Below are positions 26,094 through 34,047 of a stretch of 64,000 nt of DNA, piece after piece; within the stretch, counting starts at the first letter, position 1, and every line of letters starts with the position of its first letter. The notes under the pieces were generated by a model, which saw only the letters and a list, made by a program, of their open reading frames with translations, was not told the origin of the DNA and made no database searches. The DNA comes from a candidate division KSB1 bacterium (GTDB lineage: Bacteria; Zhuqueibacterota; Zhuqueibacteria; Zhuqueibacterales; Zhuqueibacteraceae). The translations under genes were made by a program, and so were the position numbers. Location: NCBI GenBank assembly GCA_034506175.1, contig JAPDQB010000035.1:1-64000 (forward strand), read 5' to 3'.

Positions 26094-26122
26094 TTGACTC
26101 TTTCATCGTCAATATTTATCTT
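26094..26122 (+). promoter_or_regulatory. candidate promoter of the coiled-coil gene
   Basis: TTGACT (26094-26099) and TATCTT (26117-26122) are 17 bases apart and lie 28 bases before the chosen start of the coiled-coil/nuclease-like gene. A similar TTGACTCTTTC motif occurs at 21990 without a matching -10 box. Confidence 0.45.
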
Positions 26123-26150
26123 GAGGGCAGATCAAATCAGAGTTCAATCC

Positions 26151-27044
26151 ATGCCGATGACAGTTGGTTTATATAAAAAACTGGAAGAAGTGGAGCCGCA
26201 ATTAAGAGGGGTTCTTTTTGCCATTCTCGAAGAGATCGAGCAGCAAAGAGAAAAAACGGTTACGAAAAGCGAGTTTAATGACCTTAGGGAAGTCGTAAAA
26301 GAGCTGGCGGAGGCGCAGAAACAAACTGAAAAAAGAGTCAACGAGTTGGCGGAGGCGCAGAAACAAACCGAAAAAACAGTCAATGAGCTGGCGGAGGCCC
26401 AGAAACAAACCGAAAAAAGAGTCAACGAACTCACGGAGGCCCAGAAACAAACCGAAAAAAGAGTCAACGAGTTGGCGGAGGCGCAGAAACAAACTGAAAA
26501 CAGGTTGGGCAGATTGGAAGCGGTCGTAGCCGAGTTGGCCGCGGTCCAAAAGCAGATGTTGAACAGACTTGATAGATTGGAAATAATTGTCGGCCAACTG
26601 ACGCAAAGTATCAAAGATTTAGTTGAAGAGCATGGCAAAATAAGAACCGAATTGGGCGGCATCAGCACGACTGTTGGATTTGTTTTGGAAGACAGGGCCT
26701 ATAAAGCTTTGCCGGCGCTTTTGAAGCAGGAATTTGGGCTCGAAATTCAGGGCAGGCTCGTACGAAAGTATGTCAGGGATAAAAAAGGTGAGCAAATTGA
26801 GGTGAATATTATCGGCGAAGCCACGCGGAATGGAAATCATTTCGTCATTGTCGGTGAATCCAAGGCGCAGCTTTCCAGGAATAAAATCGAAGAGTTTTTA
26901 CACAAAAAACTGAAACGCCTTGAAGGTGTCTTTCAGGGTGAACTTTTCCCGATTATGGTGACGCATATGATATCGCAGCCGGATGTGGAAGAAATTGCCT
27001 TGCAGCATGGAATCAAGCGGGTTTTCTACTCGTACGAGTTTTAG
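26151..27044 (+). CDS. coiled-coil protein with PD-(D/E)XK-like C-terminus
   Basis: The protein has 297 residues. After a short head (VGLYKKLEEVEPQLRGVL) comes a long coiled coil containing a 14-residue unit, ELAEAQKQTEKRVN, repeated nearly exactly four times plus a partial copy. The C-terminal 130 residues have a nuclease-like pattern: IEVNIIGEA followed by HFVIVGESKAQL, which fits the E-x(n)-ExK core of PD-(D/E)XK enzymes of the DUF3782 type. Function in this group is unknown. Start 26151 follows a promoter; ATG at 26157 is an alternative. It precedes a Uma2 gene, which has another nuclease-like fold. Confidence 0.82.
   Translation: MPMTVGLYKKLEEVEPQLRGVLFAILEEIEQQREKTVTKSEFNDLREVVKELAEAQKQTEKRVNELAEAQKQTEKTVNELAEAQKQTEKRVNELTEAQKQTEKRVNELAEAQKQTENRLGRLEAVVAELAAVQKQMLNRLDRLEIIVGQLTQSIKDLVEEHGKIRTELGGISTTVGFVLEDRAYKALPALLKQEFGLEIQGRLVRKYVRDKKGEQIEVNIIGEATRNGNHFVIVGESKAQLSRNKIEEFLHKKLKRLEGVFQGELFPIMVTHMISQPDVEEIALQHGIKRVFYSYEF
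26301..26510 (+). repeat. 42-bp in-frame tandem repeat
   Basis: Units begin at 26301, 26343, 26385, 26427 and 26469, each 42 bases, encoding 14 residues (two heptads). Units differ mostly by synonymous changes, for example GAGCTG/GAGTTG and GCGCAG/GCCCAG. The fifth diverges after ACTGAAAAC. Copy number could vary by slippage or recombination without breaking the coiled-coil register. Confidence 0.93.
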
Positions 27045-27086
27045 TCGCATCCAGTCGTATTAACCATTAAATTGATCAGGACAATT

Positions 27087-27764
27087 ATGGCTACCACGGT
27101 AGAAACTGAAATGCCCCCCATCGCTCTGACGTCGCCAAAAAAGAAAGGTTATTCCCACGGCCGATTTCCAGAACGTGAGTTGCACCCAGAAGCTCGTACC
27201 AACTTAACGATCGAAGAGGCGGAAGCACTGGCTGATGGGCGCTCTTTCGAGCTGATCGACGGAAGGATGGTTTTTAAAATGCCGGATCGCAAACATTCCG
27301 ATATTCAAGACATTTTGCACGGAGAACTCTATCTTTATTTTAAAAAAAATCCCATTGGCAAAGCATTGCCGGAATTCAGCCTCCGTCTTTGGCCGGAAAA
27401 GAAACGAGAGCTGCGGACGCCGGACATCGCCGTCTTGCTGAATGAAAATCTGCAGGGAATTGAAAAGTACGCCACGCGCGCACCGGATCTGGCAATAGAA
27501 ATCGTCTCGGATGATGACAAGGTTGCTGCGGTGTTTGCCAAAGCGCGATTGTATTTAGATAAAGGCAGCCGGGTGGTGTGGATTGTTTTTCCCACTGAAA
27601 AAAGCGTTGTCGTTATGACGGCAACCGAACGGCGATGGGAATCGAATACGCTTACCTGTCCTGAGCTTTTGCCGGGGTTTCGCATTAAAGTGGCTGACAT
27701 CTTTTCCTGGCCGAAGCAAAAGTCTTTTCGTTCGAAAAAACAAACACGAAGGCTGCGCCTGTAA
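27087..27764 (+). CDS. Uma2 family restriction-endonuclease-like protein
   Basis: The protein has 225 residues. The Uma2 core is clear: FELIDGRMVFKMPDRKHS (helix with the conserved LIDG), TPDIAVL (catalytic D) and APDLAIEIVSDDD (acidic EIVS strand), then KGSRVVWIVFP. It starts at ATG 27087, 42 bases after the coiled-coil gene. It is a close paralogue of the protein at 63056-63700: TNLTIEEAEALA, LIDGRMVFKMPDRKHS and RKHS-I-Q are shared. A basic C-terminal tail (QKSFRSKKQTRRLRL) is extra. Confidence 0.9.
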   Translation: MATTVETEMPPIALTSPKKKGYSHGRFPERELHPEARTNLTIEEAEALADGRSFELIDGRMVFKMPDRKHSDIQDILHGELYLYFKKNPIGKALPEFSLRLWPEKKRELRTPDIAVLLNENLQGIEKYATRAPDLAIEIVSDDDKVAAVFAKARLYLDKGSRVVWIVFPTEKSVVVMTATERRWESNTLTCPELLPGFRIKVADIFSWPKQKSFRSKKQTRRLRL

Positions 27765-27776
27765 GGTAAACTTGTA

Positions 27777-27826
27777 AATATGCAAAAATTCGTCACTCAG
27801 GGTGCAGGGTTTTGCATATTTTTGTT
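27777..27826 (+). terminator. hairpin after the Uma2 gene
   Basis: AATATGCAAAA (27777-27787) and TTTTGCATATT (27810-27820) are perfect inverted repeats with a 22-base loop, followed by TTTGTTT. It lies 12 bases after the Uma2 stop. Confidence 0.7.
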
Positions 27827-28359
27827 TCCTTAAACTTTACTAAGCACACTTCTTATAAATTATTTAACAATTTTATAAATAAAAACTTAATCATCATAAT
27901 TTTTTTATGACTTTGTGGGTGGTAAAGTGTTTGCATACTTTACAGAGCCTAAACTTCGGTCGCGCTTTCTTGCCTTAATATGCAGTCTCGGCTGTACCCA
28001 TCAGTTTTTGAAACTGTCAACGCATGGGCAGATTTTTAGGACCTGCCACGTGTAGGATTTCTCTTGCCAGGCGATAGAACATTGCATCGGTCTTCAGATC
28101 TCGGAAGAGATTTTGAATATAAAGACGTCCTTATTTGAGAAAGCAAAATTGAATTGCAAACTTGCGCAGAGTCAGTTCAATCTGCCGGGTTGAGTGTTCA
28201 ACTTTCAAAAAAGAGGAGGTCCGATGTAATATTTCTTACCTCAGGTTCACACCATTTGTTGAAAGCATTTTATAATTGACTCAACCGTCGGGGCTTGGCC
28301 TTTGCGGTGCAGCCTTTGCGGTTGACCGTGTTAACTTTTCACGCAGGAGGGTAATGGTT
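27827..28359 (+). promoter_or_regulatory. long leader of the SusC gene with start-stop element
   Basis: More than 500 bases lack a gene. GTAAAGT (27922-27928) and ACTTTAC (27937-27943) form a small palindrome that may be an operator. At 28212-28229 a strong ribosome-binding site (AGAGGAGGT) is followed by ATG directly followed by TAA, a start-stop unit 131 bases before the SusC start. The real SusC start has its own GGAGG at 28346. The region probably holds the promoter and a regulatory leader, but I see no known riboswitch. Confidence 0.45.
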
Positions 28360-31300
28360 ATGATGGGTAAAACCTTGAGATTTCTCGCCGGCATCGCGCT
28401 CTTTCCGGTTCTGGTTCTGGCTCAAGACGCCACGATCACCGGAAAAGTGACCGATGCGGCCGGGAATCCGCTGCCAGGGGCAAACGTCATTTTGGAACTG
28501 ACCAACTTGGGCGCCGCGACGGATGCCAATGGCAATTATCACTTTACCGTGCCGGCCAAGGCGGTGAAGGGCCAAAAAGTCAGATTGACGGCCCGCTTTG
28601 TCGGCTATCGCAGTCGCAGTGAAGATTTTAATTTGCAGGCGGGCGCCATCAGCAAGGATTTTGCGCTGCCGCAAGATGTGCTGGATTTGGACGCCATTAT
28701 CGTGACCGGCGTGCTTGAAGAAACGCCCAAAACAAAGATGGCCTTTTCCGTGTCGCATGTGAGCGATGAAGCCTTGAAACAGGTGCCGGCTTCGTCTCCT
28801 GAAGCGGCGTTGTACGGCAAGGTGCCCGGGGTGCGCATCGTGCGCGGCACCGGCCAACCCGGCACCGCGGCTTCGATTCAACTGCGCGCACCAACCAGCA
28901 TCAACACCAGCGGGCGCTCGGCAGACCCCCTGTATATTGTTGATGGGGTGGTGATCGATCCTTCGGTTTCGGGCAGCCCGCTGACGGATATTCCGGCTGA
29001 TGACATCGAAAACATCGAGGTGGTAAAAGGCGCTTCGGGCGCCTCGGTTTACGGCTCGCGCGCGGCCAACGGCGTGGTGCGCATCACCACCAAGCGCGGC
29101 AACAAGCTCGGCCTCGATCAAACCAAAATCACCGTGCGCAATGAATTTGGCAAAAGCTCCCTTGAAAACAAAATCAAGTTGAACCAGCATCATAACTATA
29201 AAATTGCCACGACCTCCTACACCGATTCAAGGGGTGTGGCGGTCACCCCCGGCGATTTTGTTGATGCCAACGGCAACTGGCTTGACCCGCGTTTGCCCAC
29301 CCGCGCCGAAGATCTCTTTGCCACCGGCATTTCGTTTTACGACAAGCCTTACAAATACGTCTCAACCGGCGCCGCCAAAGACGCGGCCGGCCGCCTGATC
29401 TCTCCGCGTGATGCCAATGGCAACATCATTCCTCCCACGTTGTTGAGCGCGCCTTTTGATCACATGGAGCGGTTTTTCGACCCCGGCACCTTCATGTCCA
29501 ACACCATCTCGGTCAGCCGAAATATGGAGAATACCAATTTCAGTGTCAGCTTCGGCAACCGCACCGAGGGCGGCGTCATCACCGGCATCGACGGTTTGAA
29601 TCGCAAGAACGTTCGGGTGGCGTTGGACCATAAGATTCGCCGCTCCCTCTCGGTTGGCCTGAGTGGTTTATACACGATCACCAACCGGGATTTGATTTCC
29701 AGTTCCTACGACGGCCTTTTTAGCCTCACCTTTATGGCACCGGACGCGAATTTGGAGTTGATCAATCCCGCTACCGGCCGGCTTTATATCCAGCCGGATC
29801 CCACTTCGGTTGAAGAAAATCCATTGTATTATACCCGATACAATGATCGTGACGATCAACGCAAGCGTATTTTGGGCAGTTTCAACCTGCGTTACGACCC
29901 GGTGGATTGGTTCAATGTCGAAGGCAATTTGAGCTTTGACCGCTCTGACCGCAACAACGAGATGTTCTGGCCGATCGGTTATGAAGCCATTCCCAATGCT
30001 ACAGAATACACCGGCCGCTATATCAAAGGCAATTTTGCCGATCAAGCCTTGAATGGCGGCATGACGGCATCATTCTCGCGGCGTTTTGGCGCGTTGATCC
30101 TACGCGCCAAGGCCCAAGGTGTGTTTGAGCGTACCGAGTATGACGCCACGAGCGCAGACGGCGCCAAGTTGGCGGTTCAGGGTGTACGAAATCTTGGGGC
30201 GACGGGTCAGGATACGCGCTCAACGGGCTCCCAATTCGAGCAAGTCCGTTCCAGTGGTTATTCCGGCATCCTGTCCTTCGATTATAAAGACCGTTATATC
30301 GGTGACGTGCATGTTCGGCGCGACGGCAGTTCGCTCTTCGGTGAAGACGATAGATGGCACACGTACTACCGCGCCAGCGCCGCCTATCGGATTTCGCAGG
30401 AAAATTTCTGGTTTCTGCCCTTCTTTGAAGAGTTCAAGCTGCGCGGCTCTTATGGCACCGCCGGCGGCCGGCCGAATTTCTTCGCCCGTTACGAAACCTG
30501 GTCAGTGGGCGGCGGCGCAGTCACAAAGCTGAATTTGGGCAACAAGCTGCTGCGGCCGGAATTCGCTAAGGAACTGGAGTTGGGTGTCGACACCGCCTTC
30601 TTGAACCGCTTTACGCTCGACGTGACTTACGCCCGTTCAAACGTTGATGACCAAATTCTCTTTGTGCCGCTTCCTGGCTACGCCGGCTATCGTAACCAAT
30701 GGCAAAACGCCGGGACATTAAAAACCAATACCATCGAAGCCAGCTTGAATGCCGCCATTTTGCGCAGCAGGAGCTTCGATTGGAAGGTTGGCGTGAATTT
30801 TGACCGCACCCGGCAGAAGATTGCCAAGCTCAATATTCCGGAATATCGCACCGGACCTTTCCAGATTCGTCAAGGCGAGTCGATTGGCGCGATGTTTGGC
30901 GACCGCTGGATTCGCAGCCTGGATGAGCTGCCGCCGGGCCTGCCGCGCGATCAATTCAATGTCAACGACGACGGCTACGTGGTCTGGGTCGGCGCGGGAA
31001 AAACTTTTCGTGACGGCATTGCCCAAAAGTTGTGGGGCACCTCCACAACACTCACGGATGAACGCAAAGTCAACCACACGTTTCGCTGGGGTATTCCGAT
31101 CAAATTCAGCGAACCGGTTTTTGACCGTCAAGGCAACTTTCTGCGGTATTCAAATTACGTGAAAATCGGCGAAACCCAGCCGGATTTCAATCTCGGTTTT
31201 CACAGTGATTTCCGTTGGAAGAACGTCCATGTCTATACCGTTCTCGACGCGCAGATTGGCGGAGACATTTACAACCAAACGGTGCAGTGGGGGTTGCGCG

Positions 31301-31680
31301 AGAATAAACTTGGCATCGTCGATCAAGCCGGCAAGCCGGATGAACTGAAGAAACCCGGGCTTTATTATCAGGTGCTCTACAATGTCAACGCCACCAACAG
31401 CCATTTCGTCGAAGACGGCACTTATTTGAAGCTGCGCGAACTGGCGGTCACCTATACCTTCCAGCAGAAAGCCTTGTCCCGTGTTTTTGGCGGGTTAATG
31501 GAGAGGCTTTCCATTGGGGTGGTCGGCCGCAATTTGCTGACCTTTACCGATTACACCGGCTATGATCCCGAAACGGGCAGCAACGCTTTCTCGATTGGCA
31601 ACGCCGCGGTGGCGCGCATCGATGATTTCGGTTATCCGAATTTCCGTACCCTCACCGGCATTATCGAGTTTGATTTTTAA
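28360..31680 (+). CDS. SusC/RagA-type TonB-linked outer-membrane protein (pair 1)
   Basis: The protein has 1106 residues. A signal peptide (MMGKTLRFLAGIALFPVLVL) is followed by a carboxypeptidase-regulatory-like domain (TITGKVTDAAGNPLPGANV to FVGYRS). The TonB plug has ALYGKVPGVRIV, PLYIVDGVVID and IEVVKGASGASVYGSRAANG, and a long barrel ends in FEF-like GIIEFDF. SusC proteins form the import channel of SusCD complexes for glycans, peptides or other polymers. Three in-frame ATGs cluster at 28354, 28360 and 28363; 28360 has the best spacing (9 bases) from GGAGG. SusD follows after a hairpin, so they form a pair. Confidence 0.95.
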   Translation: MMGKTLRFLAGIALFPVLVLAQDATITGKVTDAAGNPLPGANVILELTNLGAATDANGNYHFTVPAKAVKGQKVRLTARFVGYRSRSEDFNLQAGAISKDFALPQDVLDLDAIIVTGVLEETPKTKMAFSVSHVSDEALKQVPASSPEAALYGKVPGVRIVRGTGQPGTAASIQLRAPTSINTSGRSADPLYIVDGVVIDPSVSGSPLTDIPADDIENIEVVKGASGASVYGSRAANGVVRITTKRGNKLGLDQTKITVRNEFGKSSLENKIKLNQHHNYKIATTSYTDSRGVAVTPGDFVDANGNWLDPRLPTRAEDLFATGISFYDKPYKYVSTGAAKDAAGRLISPRDANGNIIPPTLLSAPFDHMERFFDPGTFMSNTISVSRNMENTNFSVSFGNRTEGGVITGIDGLNRKNVRVALDHKIRRSLSVGLSGLYTITNRDLISSSYDGLFSLTFMAPDANLELINPATGRLYIQPDPTSVEENPLYYTRYNDRDDQRKRILGSFNLRYDPVDWFNVEGNLSFDRSDRNNEMFWPIGYEAIPNATEYTGRYIKGNFADQALNGGMTASFSRRFGALILRAKAQGVFERTEYDATSADGAKLAVQGVRNLGATGQDTRSTGSQFEQVRSSGYSGILSFDYKDRYIGDVHVRRDGSSLFGEDDRWHTYYRASAAYRISQENFWFLPFFEEFKLRGSYGTAGGRPNFFARYETWSVGGGAVTKLNLGNKLLRPEFAKELELGVDTAFLNRFTLDVTYARSNVDDQILFVPLPGYAGYRNQWQNAGTLKTNTIEASLNAAILRSRSFDWKVGVNFDRTRQKIAKLNIPEYRTGPFQIRQGESIGAMFGDRWIRSLDELPPGLPRDQFNVNDDGYVVWVGAGKTFRDGIAQKLWGTSTTLTDERKVNHTFRWGIPIKFSEPVFDRQGNFLRYSNYVKIGETQPDFNLGFHSDFRWKNVHVYTVLDAQIGGDIYNQTVQWGLRENKLGIVDQAGKPDELKKPGLYYQVLYNVNATNSHFVEDGTYLKLRELAVTYTFQQKALSRVFGGLMERLSIGVVGRNLLTFTDYTGYDPETGSNAFSIGNAAVARIDDFGYPNFRTLTGIIEFDF

Positions 31681-31686
31681 CATTGA

Positions 31687-31716
31687 CCGTCCGGGCGCAC
31701 CGTAGCGTCCGGACGG
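31687..31716 (+). promoter_or_regulatory. stem-loop between SusC and SusD
   Basis: CCGTCCGG (31687-31694) and CCGGACGG (31709-31716) form a GC-rich perfect 8-base stem. Only ATTTACTTTT follows, so it may be a weak terminator or an RNA-stability element that sets the SusC:SusD ratio. SusD has its own GGAGG at 31730. Confidence 0.6.
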
Positions 31717-31737
31717 CTATTTACTTTTGGAGGCAAT

Positions 31738-33321
31738 ATGAAGAACAAAATTTCCTATCTGGTATTGACGCTCCTGGCGGTGGCGTTGCTGGTCTTCTTG
31801 AGCTGCCAAGACCTGGAGGTCGTGAATATCAACCAGCCTGATGAGGATCGCGCCATCGCCTCGCCTTCGGATGTCGAAGCGTTGATTAGCGGTTCGTTTC
31901 GGAGTTGGTTTCAAATCCATGCGTTTTGGGGAATCGAACACTTGAGCGTGACCGCTGATGCCCTTACCTGCTCGTGGGGCAATTATGCGATGCGCGACAT
32001 GTCCTCCGAGCCGCGCGTGGCTTTCGACAACACCACCAGTTACACTTATATCGGCGCCATTGAAGAGCCATGGTACCGATCATACCGCGCCATTTCCTCG
32101 GCAAACGACGGCCTGCGCGCCATTGCCGGTGGCTTGCAAATCGGTGACAAAGGCGCCGACACCCCTCGCGCCAAGGCCTTTGCCAAAATGGTACAAGGCT
32201 TGGCTCACGGCTACTTGGCTTGCTTTTTCGATCGTGCCTTCGTCTATGATGAAACCATTGACATCAATACGACCAAGCTGGAGCTGAAAAATTATAAGGA
32301 TGTCGGCGCGGCGGCGGTCAAAATGTTGGAAGATGCCATCGCCATTATGGAAGCCAACGCCTTCACCACGCCGGAAAGCTGGATCAACGGCGTCAAATAC
32401 ACCAATGTGGAATTGGCGCAAGTGGCCCATTCGTATGCCGCGCGTTATTTGGCGCAAGTGGCGCGTACCCCGGCGGAGCGCGCCACGGTGGATTGGAACC
32501 GCGTCAAAGCCCATGCTGAAAAAGGCGTGACCAAGGCCTTTGCTCCCAAGGGTGATGGCAGCGAGGGTAACTGGCATCATTCCCTGCAGCGCTTTCACAA
32601 CGACCGTGGCGCAAGTTGGGCACGCTTGGATTATAAGATGATCGGTCCCTCCGACAAATCCGGCAGATACCAAACCTGGCTCAATACCCCTGTGGCCTCG
32701 CGTAACGAGTTCGACATGGATACCGATGACAAGCGCTTGTGGGATGGCACGGTGTCTGCTACCGGCAGGCAAAATCCGGGAAAATACGCCGGCAACTGGG
32801 GCAACTCGCCCTTCCCGGTTGCCCGCGGCACTTATCATTATTCACGGTATGGTTATTACCGGTATGAGAATTTTTCCAAGAGCGGCTACACAGATTTCAT
32901 GCCGGTTTTCCTGCCGGCGGAAAATGATCTCCTCATTGCCGAAGCCCTGTTGTGGACCGGCGGCAGTCTGGACCAAGTGGCGACTTTGATCAACAAAACT
33001 CGTGTTGCCAACGGCGGTTATCCTGCGGCGACTGCGGCCGCCGGCAAAGGCGAGGTTACCCAAAAGCGCGACCCCAAGGCCGGCGCCACCTTGTGGCAAA
33101 TGTTGAAATATGAAAAGCATTTGGAAGTTCTCATGACCGGTGCGGGTCTCGAATATTTCGACAACCGCGGCTGGGGCGATTTGGTGACCAATACGCCGAT
33201 TCATTGGCCGATTCCGGCGAAGGAGCTTTTGGTTCTGCAACAAGAACTCTACACCTTTGGTGGTGGCGGCGTGGGTTCGGCCCCCAAGCGCAATCGCCTG
33301 CCGTCCCTGCGTCTCGAATAA
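31738..33321 (+). CDS. SusD/RagB-type outer-membrane lipoprotein (pair 1)
   Basis: The protein has 527 residues. A lipoprotein signal ends at the lipobox VFLSC (cysteine at about residue 23). The mature protein starts with LEVVNINQPDEDRAIASPSD, typical of SusD-like proteins, and its late region LWQMLKYEKHLEVLMTGAG followed by YFDNRGWG is the conserved helix where the chain meets the SusC lid. SusD proteins bind the substrate at the surface and close over the SusC channel. GGAGG precedes the ATG. A clear terminator at 33371 closes the pair. Confidence 0.94.
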   Translation: MKNKISYLVLTLLAVALLVFLSCQDLEVVNINQPDEDRAIASPSDVEALISGSFRSWFQIHAFWGIEHLSVTADALTCSWGNYAMRDMSSEPRVAFDNTTSYTYIGAIEEPWYRSYRAISSANDGLRAIAGGLQIGDKGADTPRAKAFAKMVQGLAHGYLACFFDRAFVYDETIDINTTKLELKNYKDVGAAAVKMLEDAIAIMEANAFTTPESWINGVKYTNVELAQVAHSYAARYLAQVARTPAERATVDWNRVKAHAEKGVTKAFAPKGDGSEGNWHHSLQRFHNDRGASWARLDYKMIGPSDKSGRYQTWLNTPVASRNEFDMDTDDKRLWDGTVSATGRQNPGKYAGNWGNSPFPVARGTYHYSRYGYYRYENFSKSGYTDFMPVFLPAENDLLIAEALLWTGGSLDQVATLINKTRVANGGYPAATAAAGKGEVTQKRDPKAGATLWQMLKYEKHLEVLMTGAGLEYFDNRGWGDLVTNTPIHWPIPAKELLVLQQELYTFGGGGVGSAPKRNRLPSLRLE

Positions 33322-33370
33322 CATTCAGGCCAGCTTGATGAGTGAGCCTGGTCGAAATTGATTTAAAATC

Positions 33371-33410
33371 AGAAAGGCCATCCCAGGTTTCGCGGCGGGA
33401 TGGCCTTTCT
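33371..33410 (+). terminator. Rho-independent terminator after SusD 1
   Basis: AGAAAGGCCATCCC (33371-33384) and GGGATGGCCTTTCT (33397-33410) are perfect inverted repeats with a 12-base loop. It lies 50 bases after the SusD stop and separates the SusCD pair from the FG-GAP gene run that follows. Confidence 0.85.
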
Positions 33411-33544
33411 TGCTTAGCGTCGGCAGTCTTTTGTCAATTTAAGGAAGAATTGAGTTGGGAAAAATGTTTTGTCCCCCAATTCTTTTGCCTTTCAACACGT
33501 GCCTGAATTTTTTCACCTATTAACGAAACGCTGGAAAATCCGCC

Positions 33545-34042
33545 ATGATCAAAATTTTTTACCATCTGGCGTTCAGCCTGGCCTGGCTCGTTCTCATCTC
33601 CTGCGCCGGCGGCTCGGCGCAAAAAACCCGCGATGCCGGCAACAAATACAGCGCCGCCCTCGGCCTGGCGTCGACGTATGATTTTAACGACATTACGCGC
33701 AAAGCTTTCGACAAATATCAATTTCAAGTCGAGCGTTACGTCGAAAGCGGCGACCGCATTTATCTGGAAACGCAATGGAAGCTGCGCCGGCTTTTCGAGG
33801 ATGAGCAGGCGCAGGGCGTGGTCGAGGCGCAGTCCCGTATCATTATGGAGACGCGGCCGCGCATTCGCAGTGGCAGCGAGACCAAATTGAGCACGGTACA
33901 TTTTACCGCGGAAAACAAAGTCCTGTTGGCTAATTCCGGTATGTGGGTAAATGCGCCAATGAGCCCCCTATGCCGCGAATACTTCAAAAATTTTGCCGAA
34001 GAGCTACGCACCACCTTCAGCGCCTCGATGCGGAGGTATTAG
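33545..34042 (+). CDS. lipoprotein of unknown function
   Basis: The protein has 165 residues. A lipoprotein signal peptide ends at the lipobox WLVLISC with GGS behind it. The mature part has YDFNDITRKAFDKYQFQVER and a strand-rich middle (RIIMETRPRIRSGS), and ends SASMRRY. No known domain is recognised. It stands 5 bases before the FG-GAP lipoprotein at 34048, whose ribosome-binding site (GGAGG) lies inside its last codons, so the two are translationally coupled. Confidence 0.78.
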   Translation: MIKIFYHLAFSLAWLVLISCAGGSAQKTRDAGNKYSAALGLASTYDFNDITRKAFDKYQFQVERYVESGDRIYLETQWKLRRLFEDEQAQGVVEAQSRIIMETRPRIRSGSETKLSTVHFTAENKVLLANSGMWVNAPMSPLCREYFKNFAEELRTTFSASMRRY

Positions 34043-34047
34043 CTCTG

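Noticed and set aside
26301..26510. 42-bp repeats considered as a CRISPR array
   Set aside because: The units are contiguous without spacers and lie in frame in a coiled-coil gene.
28000..28275. Leader before SusC considered as a riboswitch
   Set aside because: I could not match any known aptamer core; only a small palindrome and the start-stop unit are supported.
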